The notes under the pieces: model-generated
The model's input: only the letters and a program-made list of their open reading frames with translations
Told to the model about the DNA's origin: nothing
The model's database searches: none
Shown here: one piece after another, positions 33,001 through 43,808 of the stretch
How the letters are laid out: the number at the start of each line of letters is the position of its first letter
How positions within the stretch are numbered: the first letter of the stretch is position 1
Assembly (NCBI GenBank): GCA_027603065.1
Contig: JADGJP010000010.1
Location: forward strand, 186,001 to 250,000
Reading direction: 5' to 3'
Length of the DNA: 64,000 nucleotides
DNA from: Geranomyces variabilis
Lineage: Eukaryota; Chytridiomycota; Chytridiomycetes; Spizellomycetales; Powellomycetaceae
Position numbers and translations under genes: made by a program

Positions 33001-35437
33001 CCGGCACCTCCTCGGCGATTCAAACGCTCGAATGCAATCAGTTGATAGGTGCCAACCCTTCTAATGGCCTTGTGAACGGCTGCAATAGCTTTTGCGGTCG
33101 CCGTTGGTTTCTCTCCTGCGACGCTTGCCAGATCTTGGGCCAGCGTTCGCGCGAAACCGAGAAGGCGATATGTGCCGCGGAAAGTGGGAATAAGAGTCGT
33201 TAAGCAAAAGTTGAGTGTAAATGTTTCATCCTCGACGTCTTTAAGGTCGTCGATAATTTTGTCGATAAACTCGTCCGTGGTCCCTTTGGTTATCATGTCC
33301 TCCACATTGATATCAGACGCCATTTGCTTCAGTTTCGCTTTCAGGACGAACTGAACGTCCAGGCCGAATTCGTGTGCGAACTCCTCGGCCTCGTCGAATC
33401 GCTTGCTCTGCAAAAGCTGTTCAAATCGATACAACGGTACGGTCTGAGATAACTCCCGCATAAAAAGCTTAGTTGGCTCCGCGCCCTGTTCCGAGAGTCC
33501 TTCGATGAAACTAATGGCACCAGCAGCGTCAACGAGTGATTTGACGATCCAAGTGTGGGCTGACACATTTACACGATGGGTAATCACGAAATCACGCAGC
33601 TGAACGATTTGCAAGGTTCGCCCGGCTGAAGATGCCACAATCTCTGACAGTGTCACGATAGTAGTGCCCCCATCGACTGTTGACTGAAAGACTGCGAAAT
33701 CGGCGATCTTTGTGTCTGGGAACTGTTGTAACATAAAGAGTCTGGAAGGGATATCAGCGGCAACGATGAGGTCGTTTGAAGCTTTGCCGCATACCTGTTG
33801 ACATCCCACACGGAAAGGCGCCCTGTCGAGTCAAGAAGGAGCAGATGCCTTTGTGCAAGGTCTACATCCATTTTCACAACATGGCAGCCCTTGAGCAAGC
33901 GAACGACGGCGTCGATTTTTATGGTCTGTTGTGTGACTCTTGACTTTTGCCAGACTGTGAGTGGCTGTTCGCCTATGTCATGGAAGGCATGAGTAAGTTT
34001 GCAATCAAATTTGACCATCCAACATAATCAAACGCTTCGTGTACATACCTTCGCCAGCCACAATCAACCGTTCGCGACCGCGCGCATCGTTAATGGAAAC
34101 AAAATCGCGCACCGCTTTCAGCCCACCAGCATTCTGATTCAGATCGACTGTTTCTATAGCGATCGCGCGATATAGCTGCCGTTAAGCAAGCAGTCAGCGT
34201 TGTGAAGAGCAGAATACGGCCAGCGTTGACACCAATAAGCACTTACATTTGCGGCTGTCGACATTTCGCCCGCCACTAGCGCTTGCTCAAGTGCGCATAG
34301 ATCAATGTTGGTGAAGCGGAATAATGTCAGGTTTTTCAAGATCACGATAAGCTCTTCCTTCGAGCCTCTGTGGACATGAATCAAGTCAGAAAAGAAACAG
34401 GTTGCTTGGTTCATAGCACTCTTTCAAGCAGCGTACGCTTGCTTCGCAGAGAATCCAATCCATTTGAATGTGGTGTCGCCATCTTCCTCCACAGCTCCAG
34501 TTACCAGCTCGCGAGAAAAGACGACGGCAGAGGTTGGCACATGTAAGAAATGAATCATTCCAGAAGTGTCTGCAACCACAGCAAATGGCGCTTTGCGACT
34601 GAAAGTGACATGTTCCACAGTGCAGTCTTTTGCGTGTGAAAAGGGAAGACTTCGGTTAAGTTGTTGGCATTCGAAATTCTTCACGAGATCTGTTCACGTT
34701 ACCAAGCGTGACGGTTGTTCTGTGTTCTGCGCAGGTGGCACTGAGAAAATGGACATGGTGATTCACAATCAAGCTCAGACCATCCTGTGATCGGACCGCT
34801 GAGCACGCCACTGGTCCTCCGCGCTCCTGCTGGAAACAGACGCTTGACGTGAGCATCTGTACGCAGGGATATCAGGGAACTCGTGGTATACCCTCCGTCC
34901 TCCGCTCATTTCAGTGCTGATCAGTGCGCTAACCGCAGTCATCCAGCCACAAGACGTCCCTCCCCAATCAGTCATCCAATATGTCTGTAGCCTACTCCAT
35001 TCTTTAGCACGGCCGCGAGATAATTCAAGTGCTGCATCACTGACATCGATTGAGCGAACTCTCCTTCACGGCGTGCAGCTATCTAAAGCGCTATCGGCCT
35101 CACTACCTCGCAAGCCCTAGGGACTCTGGGCTACTCTGCTGTCCGCGACTAACTTCATCATCTATTTAGTGGCATGACCTACCTGCTCAGCGTCAACCCA
35201 TGCAAGGGTCTCCAGTTTGTAAACGACATCGGCACCGTTGACCGCGGCAACATCCTGGCTCAGTCGGAAGTCTGCGCCTGCGCGATCCCGCTCCTCCAAA
35301 ATCAAATGAACTAAGTTTGCATGAGAGACTTCATCCGGCGGGTCGGATTCGGCAAGACGCGGTTTTTTGGCCTGATGTGGTTCGTGATCTTGCTGAACTC
35401 CGTCGCGTGTGGTAACATCGTCGTCGGCTGCGAGCAT
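27016..35437 (-). CDS. KNTC1: Kinetochore-associated protein 1 / Rod (RZZ complex subunit)
   Basis: Large kinetochore protein that, with Zw10 and Zwilch, recruits dynein and Mad1-Mad2 to unattached kinetochores. Exons (minus): 35437-35183, [junction unresolved, perhaps a small exon near 35139-35105], 35063-34892, 34829-34742, 34689-34437, 34367-34247, 34175-34049, 33972-33795, 33741-32840, 32779-27959, 27886-27687, 27623-27307, 27220-27016; about 2,550 aa, phases consistent except at the bracket. The N-terminal part is a WD40-like propeller (GRLSVWDVNR, SGMIHFLHVP). An alpha-solenoid follows. Segments match my recollection of human KNTC1: FDEAEEFAHEFGLDVQFVLK (human FAEAESFAIQFGLDVELVYK), DETFTLNFCLTTL, and EMSEESIPRLRPLRKIL with DQFYVVAIENVF (human ELSEESFPTLL ... 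LYVSTAKHVF). The last belongs to the Rod C-terminal domain. NBAS/Sec39 relatives are the main alternative but lack these segments. It is longer than the human protein (2,209 aa). Confidence 0.88.
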
Positions 35438-35828
35438 GGCGATGGACAGCTTGCGCGAGCGACTTTCAGACACAGTGGTGGCTAAGCCGTACTCTCTACG
35501 GTGCGGATGGCGAATGCAACCCGTAATATCTATTCCCTGTTTTAGCGACCGACGATGACCACAACCATGAAAGCCTTGAAAACGTTCAAGACAACCGGCC
35601 CGCGTTTGCCAGTCGAGGACTATTGTGCAAGCGGACGTTCCATTGTCGATCACTTGCTGACGGCGTTCCCGTTAATTGTCGTAATCGCTGCAGCCCGCAT
35701 GCGTTCAAGCTAGCCAAGGCCCTCGTCTCCCTTGCAAGCAGCAAACCGCCTTGTCTCCTGCGGGTGGTTCTGTGTCTAGACATGAAGCCGGGTTTTGTGA
35801 CTATCTCTCGCTCAAACTCGCACTCGCC
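35438..35828. promoter_or_regulatory. Shared upstream region of KNTC1 (minus) and palB (plus)
   Basis: The two start codons lie 391 bp apart and head to head, so this stretch must carry both promoters. No TATA box is obvious. The minus-strand frame upstream of the KNTC1 ATG stays open to 35653, so a longer N-terminus is possible. Confidence 0.5.
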
Positions 35829-38800
35829 ATGGCCCAACGACGAGAGCAGTGCGGCGCCACGCTGAAAGCACAACTCAGGCCGCTCTACTCCGAGGCATTT
35901 GGCATCGCGGCCCGAGCAGTGGCCGAGGATGAGAGGGAAAATTGGGCAAAGGCAAAGAGTCTTTACGAGACGGCCGCAAGGGTGAGTAGGTGGCTGACTG
36001 CCTAGGACTTTAACCATGCGCACACGCGATGACTAACGGTTCTCTGATGCCTCAATAGCTGGCTGATGCCCTGTCGAAACGTATGAGTACCCGCGTGCTT
36101 GGGATTGTCTTTTCTCGTGACTTGAAATTTGACAAGTGCTAATTGTAGTGGAAAGCGATGAGCGCAAGCTTGAAGTGCTGGCCGAAAAGCGGAACGAATA
36201 TCTTGATCGTGCCAAAGATCTGCATGCCATCTTGTCTGCGTCTCAATTGTCGAACGGCTCTATTCAGAGCCCATCCAGCGAAGACGTGTCAGCGGAGGGC
36301 GAAGCCATGAGACGATGTGGTTCAACTTCAGGACCGGGATCGCGCCGACCGTCCGATGCCCACGCTGGTCCAGTGATGGGCATTTCGCCAGAACCAGCGT
36401 CGCCGCGGTTTAGAAGTCCTGTTTCTGCAAAAAGCTTGACGGAAACGTCCGCCCGCGGCAGCAGTCCGACCTTTTCTCAGAGCGGTCAGTCCCTCAACAC
36501 GTGCCACACGTCGGCCTACAGTCCGGCCGAGGTTCAAGTTTTGCGAAAGTCGTCCTACATCAATGGCAAGGTATTTCTGCCATGGTCTGAGGACGATGGG
36601 AAGGAGCAACCGCGAACCGGGCGCCTATATGTGTAAGTCTCGCCGTCGTTCCGCCATTGAACCCGCGGCGTTTTAGTAACGTAAGTAATTGCAGGGACAG
36701 CGATGGACCCCTTGTCCTCTCTCCGCACCAAAAGCTTCGGTTCGCAGAATGGCGGCGCGCTGGCGAAATTTGGGGAACAGTTATGGTTCACCCGCAGAAG
36801 ACCGCTCGCATTGTCCAGGTATGCAATAAGTGTGGTTTCTCGTATGCACTCCAGCTGATCGCCGGAACCTTGCTGTGTAGGACGTAGTAACGGACTGCTC
36901 TGTGGTTGCATCTCTCAGTGTGGGCATCGTTTACGAGCGGCAATTTAACAAAAAGGTAAGGTCGCAGTTGCACGGCAAGAAATTTGTTTCTGGCACATGA
37001 AAATGACCAAGGACATTATAATTAGCTGGTTACAAGTATGATATTTCCGCAAACAAGCGACGCGGTTCCGCTTTACAATCCGGAGGGAAAGTACATCGTA
37101 AAGTTAATCCTGAACGGTGTGGCCAGACGAGTGAGTTCACCCGTTGTCTGGAGCATTCTAACGCCATGCTTACAGACCGCATGGCTTTAACAGGTTGTCG
37201 TGGACGACTTTTTGCCCGTGGACAGGCAATCAAGTCCATTATGCGCCTTCTCCGAAGATGGCTCAATCTGGCCAGGAATTCTGGAAAAGGCGTACCTGAA
37301 AGTGTGGGGCGGGTACGGTTTTCCGGGTTCCAATTCGGGCATTGACCTTCATGCGATGACGGGTTGGATCCCGGAAAACGTCTTTTTCAAAGATCCTTCT
37401 TTCCACGAAGCGCAATTTTTCCAGCGCCTGAAAAACGGCTTGCACTCGGGCAACGCGCTGATTACGCTTGGTACCCCGGCGATGATGGCGCAGTGCACGA
37501 AGGACCTCGGCCTGGTTGCGGGTCACGCTTACTCGGTGGTGGACGCCACTGAAGTTATTGGAGTTGGGAAGAAATCAGTACCGACGCTTGTGGTTCGAAA
37601 TCCGTGGCGGCAGCTTCGTGCGCAGTCACCGGGAATACAGAAACCACAAGTTCTCGCAAATGAGTCATCGGGTTTGTGCACCGAAGGTGTTTGATGACTT
37701 GCTGGCTAAGCAGCTCTAACTAAAGTTTCCAATGCCAGGCATCTTGTCGATTCCCTTTGCTGATATCTGCCAATGGTTTGACACTGCCCATGTCAATTGG
37801 AATCCCCAAATGTGGGCCCACCGACATACTCTTCATTCGTAAGTTCAGAGTTGCCAGGCGCCTGCTATACGTATTTCCTCGCCTGACTCCTGCTCGCGAA
37901 TCCTAGCTCATGGCCCTCGTCGGGACCGCGGAATGACGCGTTCAACCTTGGCGATAACCCTCAGTACGCCCTCGAGGTCGACGTGCATGACGTACGGCTA
38001 GCCGCCGTCTGGATCTTACTGACCAAACACGTCACGCAAACGGTGAGCTCTTGATGTACCATAATTGCAGGTTCCAGCTCTCTGACACAACTCTATGGAT
38101 AGGAGGAGAATACGGACTACCTCACTTTGCATGTTTATAATGGCACGGAAGGCCACAAGGTCTATTATCCCGAACCACCATTCGTCCGAGGAGTTTACAT
38201 TAATAATCCACATATCCTGGTAAGTGAAATCGAGCGAAGCACCAGGTTGCCAAGCGTTTCTCCTAATCGTGGGGTGAAGGTCAAGTTTACATCACCCGTT
38301 GGCATTTCCAAGTACACGATTGTGGTAAGGTATTTTGCACGACGTCAAAATAGTGACACTGTCGGTCACTGACGATCATCCATCTCTGCTGTAACAGCTC
38401 TCGCAGCACGAAAAATCTATCCGCGCGCTTGAGTATACGTTCACGGTTTACGCGATGTCGCCGTTCCGTGTTCAAGAAGTCGCGGACGTCTGCCCGCATG
38501 TATATCGCGTAAGTATACCCGGCGGCGCATACCCTTCGCACACGGTTTTTTTCGGATGAGGGTATGACCGCTCATTCATTGGGATCTTGCCTCCTCAGTT
38601 TTCTGGCGGCTGGACCGAATCCACCGGCGGCGGATCGATGAACCATGCATCTTTTGCGCTTAACCCTCAGTATATCATCGAACTGACGTGCCCTAGCACA
38701 ATCACCATCACGCTTGACGCTCCAAAAGACCTCACGGTCAGTCTCAAAGTCATGGGCGGATGTCCGGACAAGCTCAGATGGACAGACGATCATGTCGTGC

Positions 38801-39044
38801 ACAGCAGCGGTGACTACCGGCGCGGGTTCTGTGTGATTAAGAATGCTGCTTTAGAAGGTTGGTATTGTTCTGTCGTGCGTTTCCGGGAGGTGCCGGAAGG
38901 ACCGAGCAGCTGATTTTTTCCTTGGTTTATATAGCTGGACGGTATACCATTGTTCCGTCGACGTTTGAAGCCAAATGCCAGGGCGCCTTCGTGCTCTCCG
39001 TGCACACGTCGTCACCGGCTGTCGTCAGAGCACGCAGCGCATAA
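35829..39044 (+). CDS. palB: Calpain-like cysteine protease PalB/Rim13 (calpain-7 type)
   Basis: Protease of the Rim/Pal ambient-pH pathway, which processes PacC/Rim101 at ESCRT-III on endosomes. Fourteen exons: 35829-35981, 36059-36080, 36149-36632, 36695-36818, 36881-36955, 37026-37130, 37194-37686, 37739-37838, 37907-38042, 38103-38219, 38280-38324, 38398-38508, 38599-38857, 38935-39044; all phases agree, 777 aa (A. nidulans PalB about 840). An MIT-like helical N-terminus (residues 1-90) and a Ser-rich linker precede the protease core. Catalytic Cys267 is in DVVTDCSVVASLSVG, His432 in GLVAGHAYSVVD and Asn457 in VVRNPW. GFPGSNSGIDLHAMTGWIPE is near-identical to calpain-7. Two C2-like domains follow (DNPQYALEV, HKVYYPEPPF, SSGDYRRGFC, YTIVPSTFEA). 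It lacks EF-hands, as expected for this subfamily. No other Pal gene is nearby. Confidence 0.95.
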
Positions 39045-39692
39045 GCTCTTGAGAGCAGAAGAGATCTGTACCTGGCGGGCGATATTGCGTCTGTCCCTCT
39101 CGCCCATCACAATTTTCGTCCGTACGACGGCGCTTTATACTGGCCTTGGACGCCGTACCTTTGATCTGGCGGGAGCGCGCAATGGTTGACACGCGTGCAT
39201 ACTTGCGCGTTTTGCGCACATGATAGCACTAAGAATGCTCATGCCTTCACCGCCGAATGTTTGTCAAAACTATTTAAACGAAATTAGTATGGCAGCATTA
39301 GCACCCCATCCTCCTTCCTTCCTCGGGGTGCCTGCCCAGTCCGTCCGAAGGTGAGAGCGGGTGGCTGCTCCACCTTCCCACGCGTATGCCGTCAGCGGAC
39401 AGGCAGATCACAAGGAATGGAGCGCGAAAAGGGGATTAGGAAGATACGCATGAGAAGCACGGAAGAGAGAAGACGCGTCAAAAATCCGACAGGTTGGCGA
39501 CAGCGACATTCCCATTGTTTCCAGGACTCCAGCAAGGGAGACGCACATCGCAATACCGATCTCATGGCGCTCCACACATCAGGGTCCGCCGGGCCCCAAA
39601 ATGGTCAGGCGCTTACTATATAAGAGTGGCTAGCCTGGCGTTAGAACCCTGCGTTTCCTGCGTTTTCTTCCACTCCTGACAAAAACATAATA
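39045..39692 (+). promoter_or_regulatory. Intergenic with TATA box of the carboxypeptidase gene
   Basis: No gene. TATATAA at 39617-39623 stands about 70 bp before the next ATG and is followed by a C/T-rich stretch around 39650-39680. The rest shows nothing notable. Confidence 0.5.
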
Positions 39693-41792
39693 ATGCGCTT
39701 GACGATACTCGCGCTGCTAGCAACTGCGTTTGCGGCAGTTTCAAACGCCGAGGAATTAACGGCCGCTCAGCGCCGAGAGATACTCTGGCCTCACCGAGCT
39801 GGCGGCAAGCTGCTCTCGAGGCGAGGGATTGCGGCCGACAACCACCGCTCGAGGCACGCCGCGGTCGCCAAAAAGCCAACTTCTCCTCAGCCCAAGTGTT
39901 TGACGGAAAAGACTAAAAGTGAGGAACTTCACCCTTCCACAAAAAGAATCGCGGGCACTGATATCTTTCGGGTCTTTCAGAATTTGCTGTAAATGGAAGC
40001 GCCATTCCCGACGTACCGTTCAATGTCGGCGAATCGTATGCGGGCCTGCTTCCAATCTCAACGGCTCCCAATGAGCCGCGTCAGCTTTATTTCTGGTTCT
40101 TCCCCTCCGACGCGACCGAGGTCAAGGACAATATTGGATCTGACAGCGAGCTTCTCATCTGGTTGAACGGTGGAGTGCGTGTCTCAGAATGGCCGCATTT
40201 TTCATAGTTGTGTAATCACTCACCGGGTTGCTGTATTGCTTGTTACAGCCGGGCTGCTCTTCCCTTGAGGGGTTCTTGCAGGAAAACGGACCGTTCAGCT
40301 GGCAGTATGGAACGTTCCGGCCTGGTAAGTGACGACTCGCTGAAATTTCCCATCGAAACAGGCCTTTCTGCTAAAAACAATAAATCCGGTGCAGTGAAAA
40401 CCCCTTGGTCCTGGACCAAGCTTACCAACGTGCTTTGGATTGAACAGCCCGTCGGAACCGGTTTCTCTCAGGGCACTCCCAATGCAAAGAGCAGCGCCGA
40501 CTCCGCGGCCCAGCTTTTGGGGTTCCTCAAGATCTGGATGGACACTTTTGACTTCCGCAATAAGAAAATCTACATCGCCGGTGAATCCTATGCTGGGATC
40601 TATATTCCATACATTGGAGATGCCATGCTTTCGGCTGATGCGCCGACCTACTTCAATCTGCAAGGTGACCACCTCAGCAGGCGCAATTCCCAAACGTAAC
40701 ATGACTCATGAATTCGTCTTGCAGGAACATTGATGTATGACCCGGCAATTGGCGAGGCAAACGTGCAAGACAACATTCCCGTTGCCGCGTACGTTGATCA
40801 CTGGAAGGACATGTTTGGTCTCAACGACACGTTCCTTGCGACTGCAAAAGCCACGGCCGCCAAATGTGGCTACACGAACTACCTGAACAAGTACTTGACA
40901 TACCCGCCGCTCAAAGAACACCAGCCGACGCAGCCTGCGGATCCTGCGGAAGGATGCGATCTGTGGATGCAGATTTTTGAGGCCACGCTTCTTGTTAACC
41001 CGTGAGTAGCCACCGTTCCAGCCAGCCTACAAAATTCACCGCAGCCCTCGAACAAAAATTCCATTTATTTCTTAGATGTTTTGATGTGTATCAAATCGCA
41101 ACGACCTGCCCGCTTTTGTGGGACCAGCTCGGTTTCCCCGGCTCGCAGGAATACCTCCCCGACGGCGCCTCTGTCTACTTCGACCGCGCCGACGTGAAAA
41201 AAGCCATCAACGCCCCCAACGTCCCCTGGGCAACCTGCAGCGTGGGGAATGTCTTTGTTGGAGATAAAAACGGAGCGGATCTTTCTCTGGCGCCAATCAC
41301 AACGGTGCTCCCGCGCGTGATTGAGAAGAGCAAGCGTACTATCATCTCGCACGGTCAGCTCGACTTTGTTCTGATTGAGAATGGAACCCTCCTTTCGATC
41401 CAAAACATGGTACACTGTGAGCTCCATAAACCCGCCTGCGTTCACTGTCTCATACCCATTTTCGTTTTAGACTTGGGGTGGCATGCAAGGTTTCCAAAAA
41501 CCACCCGTGGAACCCTTCCTCGTGCCGTACCACGCTGATGGGCCCCTCGGCAGCTTGACTGGGGCCGGCGTTTTTGGTACCGCCCATACTGAGCGTGGCC
41601 TCACCTACAGTTCTGTCAAGCTGTCGGGCCACATGGTTCCACAGTACGCCCCGAGCGCTGCTTACAGGTAATTCACGAAGCTGTGATGCAGAAAATTTTT
41701 TTCACAACCTTGCTGTCCACTAACGTTTAGGTTCGCTCTCCAGGCACGTTCAGTACCTGCTGGGACGAATTTCCTCGCTGAACGCTTTTTAG
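39693..41792 (+). CDS. Secreted serine carboxypeptidase (peptidase family S10)
   Basis: Removes C-terminal residues from peptides; probably secreted or vacuolar. Exons: 39693-39918, 39981-40174, 40249-40324, 40395-40664, 40725-41001, 41076-41409, 41471-41667, 41744-41792; all phases agree, 540 aa, the usual length for S10. A signal peptide is plain ([19 protein letters not shown]). A basic propeptide-like stretch follows to about residue 75. Family landmarks: [16 protein letters not shown] with the oxyanion-hole glycines; catalytic Ser230 in AGESYAG; Asp444 in SHGQLDFVL; His513 in [19 protein letters not shown] and [12 protein letters not shown] are also standard. It is closer to the fungal CPD-S1/S3-like secreted group than to yeast CPY by feel, but I did not test that. 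Confidence 0.95.
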
Positions 41793-42022
41793 ATGCTGTC
41801 GATTTGCTTCTGTCTGTCGCATCTGCTGTGATTCTAATAAAACTGCATCAAACCTGTTTACATATTCCACTACGGCATATTTTATGCTTTAAACTTATAA
41901 TTTTCCTTCGAAACGGTTGATCGCGCTTGCGGATGTGGCCATCTTCAGACCAAGCGAGGTCCGGGTGAGGAAACTCTCAAATAAAAGTACTTATTTGTTC
42001 CGCTGTCGTCACTGTCATCCAA
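41793..42022. other. 3' region of carboxypeptidase, upstream of tRNA-Val
   Basis: AATAAA-like sequence at 41836 (CTAATAAAACTG) may be the polyadenylation signal. No further feature is seen. Confidence 0.45.
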
Positions 42023-42096
42023 GCTTTCATGGTGTAGTTGGTTATCACATCTGTCTAACACACAGAAGGGCGCCAGTTCAAACCTGGCTGAAAGCA
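42023..42096 (+). tRNA. tRNA-Val (anticodon AAC)
   Basis: Acceptor stem GCTTTCA/TGAAAGC pairs perfectly and is followed by discriminator A (42096). The D-arm region contains GTGTAGTTGGTTATCAC. The anticodon stem-loop TCTGTCTAACACACAGA has AAC in place. The T-arm is GCCAGTTCAAACCTGGC. There is no intron. A run of five T begins 5 bases downstream and a second run lies further on, a standard pol III terminator. The sequence matches the eukaryotic tRNA-Val(AAC) pattern (GTGTAG...GGTTATCAC). Confidence 0.95.
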
Positions 42097-42413
42097 CTTA
42101 TTTTTGAATTTTTTCTTTTCCGCGCTGTCAGAAAAACTAAGTCAAGGCGGACCTGCGTCCAGCGCAAGCCGGCAGCAAATACACAGCGTACACACACACA
42201 ACGGTCTTGTAGCTTCCTCGTCCGAGTCAATGGCCGAGGTCGTCAAGTTCATTTTTTTGCCCAGGGGCTTCCCAATATAGGCATGTTTGCTCGCATGCAC
42301 GGGAGTGCGCCGCGGCAAAGGAGCAGAACAGACAGAGCACATGGTCCCGGCGTGCTCCGTTGATAAACGCCCGAACTCGCTTGTGGAAACCGTTTGGACT
42401 CTTCCCACAAAAA

Positions 42414-42737
42414 ATGATTGCTCAGTCTTTGAATTTACTGCTACTTCTCATACTGGCCACGTCCTCCGGCCGCCTTGCAATCCCGATAAAAGCGCCGCTG
42501 CCGCTTCCCAGTCCCGCCAGGGCCCCGTCGACGCCGCTGCAGCCATCTCTCGCGACACCATTGACGCCGCCGATCTTTGAAGAACCGTTCGTGATTATCC
42601 CGTCCAAAGGGTTTCTGATCGCCCGCACCAGCGACGTGGCGGCCATCGCGGGCGCGAACAGGGACGTGGTGTTTGTTGTGTCCAGCGAGCTCGGGGTTGC
42701 GGATGGAGACGGCGTGCTGCTCGCGCTGGAAGAGTAG
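42414..42737 (+). CDS. Small secreted Pro-rich protein (107 aa), unknown
   Basis: Single exon. The likely start at 42414 gives a good signal peptide (MIAQSLNLLLLLILATSSG), followed by a Pro/Leu/Ala-rich segment of about 35 residues and a short non-repetitive C-terminus (FVIIPSKGFLIARTSDVAAI ... VSSELGVADGDGVLLALEE). There is no cysteine pattern. I do not recognise it. An in-frame upstream ATG at 42360 would hide the signal peptide. A real gene is plausible but not certain given its size. Confidence 0.45.
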   Translation: MIAQSLNLLLLLILATSSGRLAIPIKAPLPLPSPARAPSTPLQPSLATPLTPPIFEEPFVIIPSKGFLIARTSDVAAIAGANRDVVFVVSSELGVADGDGVLLALEE

Positions 42738-42978
42738 TGTAAAGTTTAAAGCGGCCTCCACCCTAAACAGCAGTTGGTCGGCTACAGAATAGTATTTTGT
42801 CAAATAATACAAAAACCGTGAGTGGGAAAGAAGTGATATGTGATGCATCAATTGCTGTCTTTTTTTCCGGGACTCGCTGGGCCTCCAGTGCTGTCCGAGA
42901 CAAATGGCCCGTCATTTGCGAGACATATTTCTTTCTGATTGAAGCACTACGCTAACTATAAGCAAAGAGGGCTCTCGG

Positions 42979-43716
42979 CTAATCTGCCAGTTCGTTTTGG
43001 AACTTTTTCACGTTCTGCTTTCCAAAGGCTGGCGTCCACAATGCTTCGCGCCTAACTCCCCCATGGTCGCGGTAATAGATAGCAAACTCGCATGGATCGG
43101 CGGGGTAATCTGGATCGTATGCCGGGTCATCTTTACCACGCACATATACGGCGTCCTTCATGAGCATACAGGTTGGTCGCGTCGACGGTGAGCGGTGAAG
43201 ACGTCGACCAAGCGTTGCTGAACATACGGCTCCGTTCTCTGCAATGACCACCAACAGACCACTCCTCATATCCCGATCGAAATGATTGCGATACTTCTCG
43301 AGCAATGCCGGCACATGTTCAGGAGCATGAACCACGCAATCCGCCAATATATAATCCACGTCTACAAACGGGTTCTTCGTCTCAGGCGGGAAAGGAAACC
43401 CCTTGTGCAGAGGGCCTCTCCGAAGGGCGGCCGCCTGAGTAAACATGAGCGCTTGCCGATGCTGATAGGCTGCCGTCTTGAAACTGTGGCACGTGAGCGC
43501 GAGGAAGAGAAATTGCTCCTCGTCAACTTTGATCATGATGTCAGGCAAAAGGAGAGCGACGATTTGCTGAGCGACTGTGTATGGGACTGCAGGCATCGTG
43601 GGCGTATCTTTGCGAGCTGGGCTTGGATGTGTTGTTTCTGGTGGGTATGGGCGGGCGATGCTGAGACCGTCACTGTAACTCCCCGCCATGCTCTCCAAGG
43701 GTTTCTGACCGCACAT
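42979..43716 (-). CDS. Hypothetical protein, F-box-like N-terminal helix
   Basis: Single frame of 245 codons; a start at 43596 (MPAVPYTVAQQIVALLLPDI) is more likely than the first ATG, because the preceding 40 residues look like translated leader. The segment IVALLLPDIMIKVDEEQFLFL, then ALTCHSFKTAAYQHR, resembles the helical pattern of an F-box, but the match is too weak to name. The rest shows YILADCVVHAPEHVPALLEK and a charged C-terminus. No signal peptide or membrane segment is seen. Function unknown. Confidence 0.55.
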   Translation of the reverse strand: MCGQKPLESMAGSYSDGLSIARPYPPETTHPSPARKDTPTMPAVPYTVAQQIVALLLPDIMIKVDEEQFLFLALTCHSFKTAAYQHRQALMFTQAAALRRGPLHKGFPFPPETKNPFVDVDYILADCVVHAPEHVPALLEKYRNHFDRDMRSGLLVVIAENGAVCSATLGRRLHRSPSTRPTCMLMKDAVYVRGKDDPAYDPDYPADPCEFAIYYRDHGGVRREALWTPAFGKQNVKKFQNELAD

Positions 43717-43808
43717 AGCTGGAAGATCCGATACAGTAATGTGTCAGCTACAGAATAGTATTTTAAATAGTACAGAAGAAATGATGTATGATGCGAGTTG
43801 GCGAGGCC

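Noticed and set aside
27016-35437. NBAS/Sec39 identity for the large minus-strand gene
   Set aside because: Rod and NBAS are related in plan, but several segments match KNTC1 closely (FGLDV block, SEESIP block, C-terminal domain).
39693-41792. Carboxypeptidase as yeast vacuolar CPY ortholog
   Set aside because: It has a plain secretory signal and no recognisable CPY sorting motif. Only family S10 is claimed.
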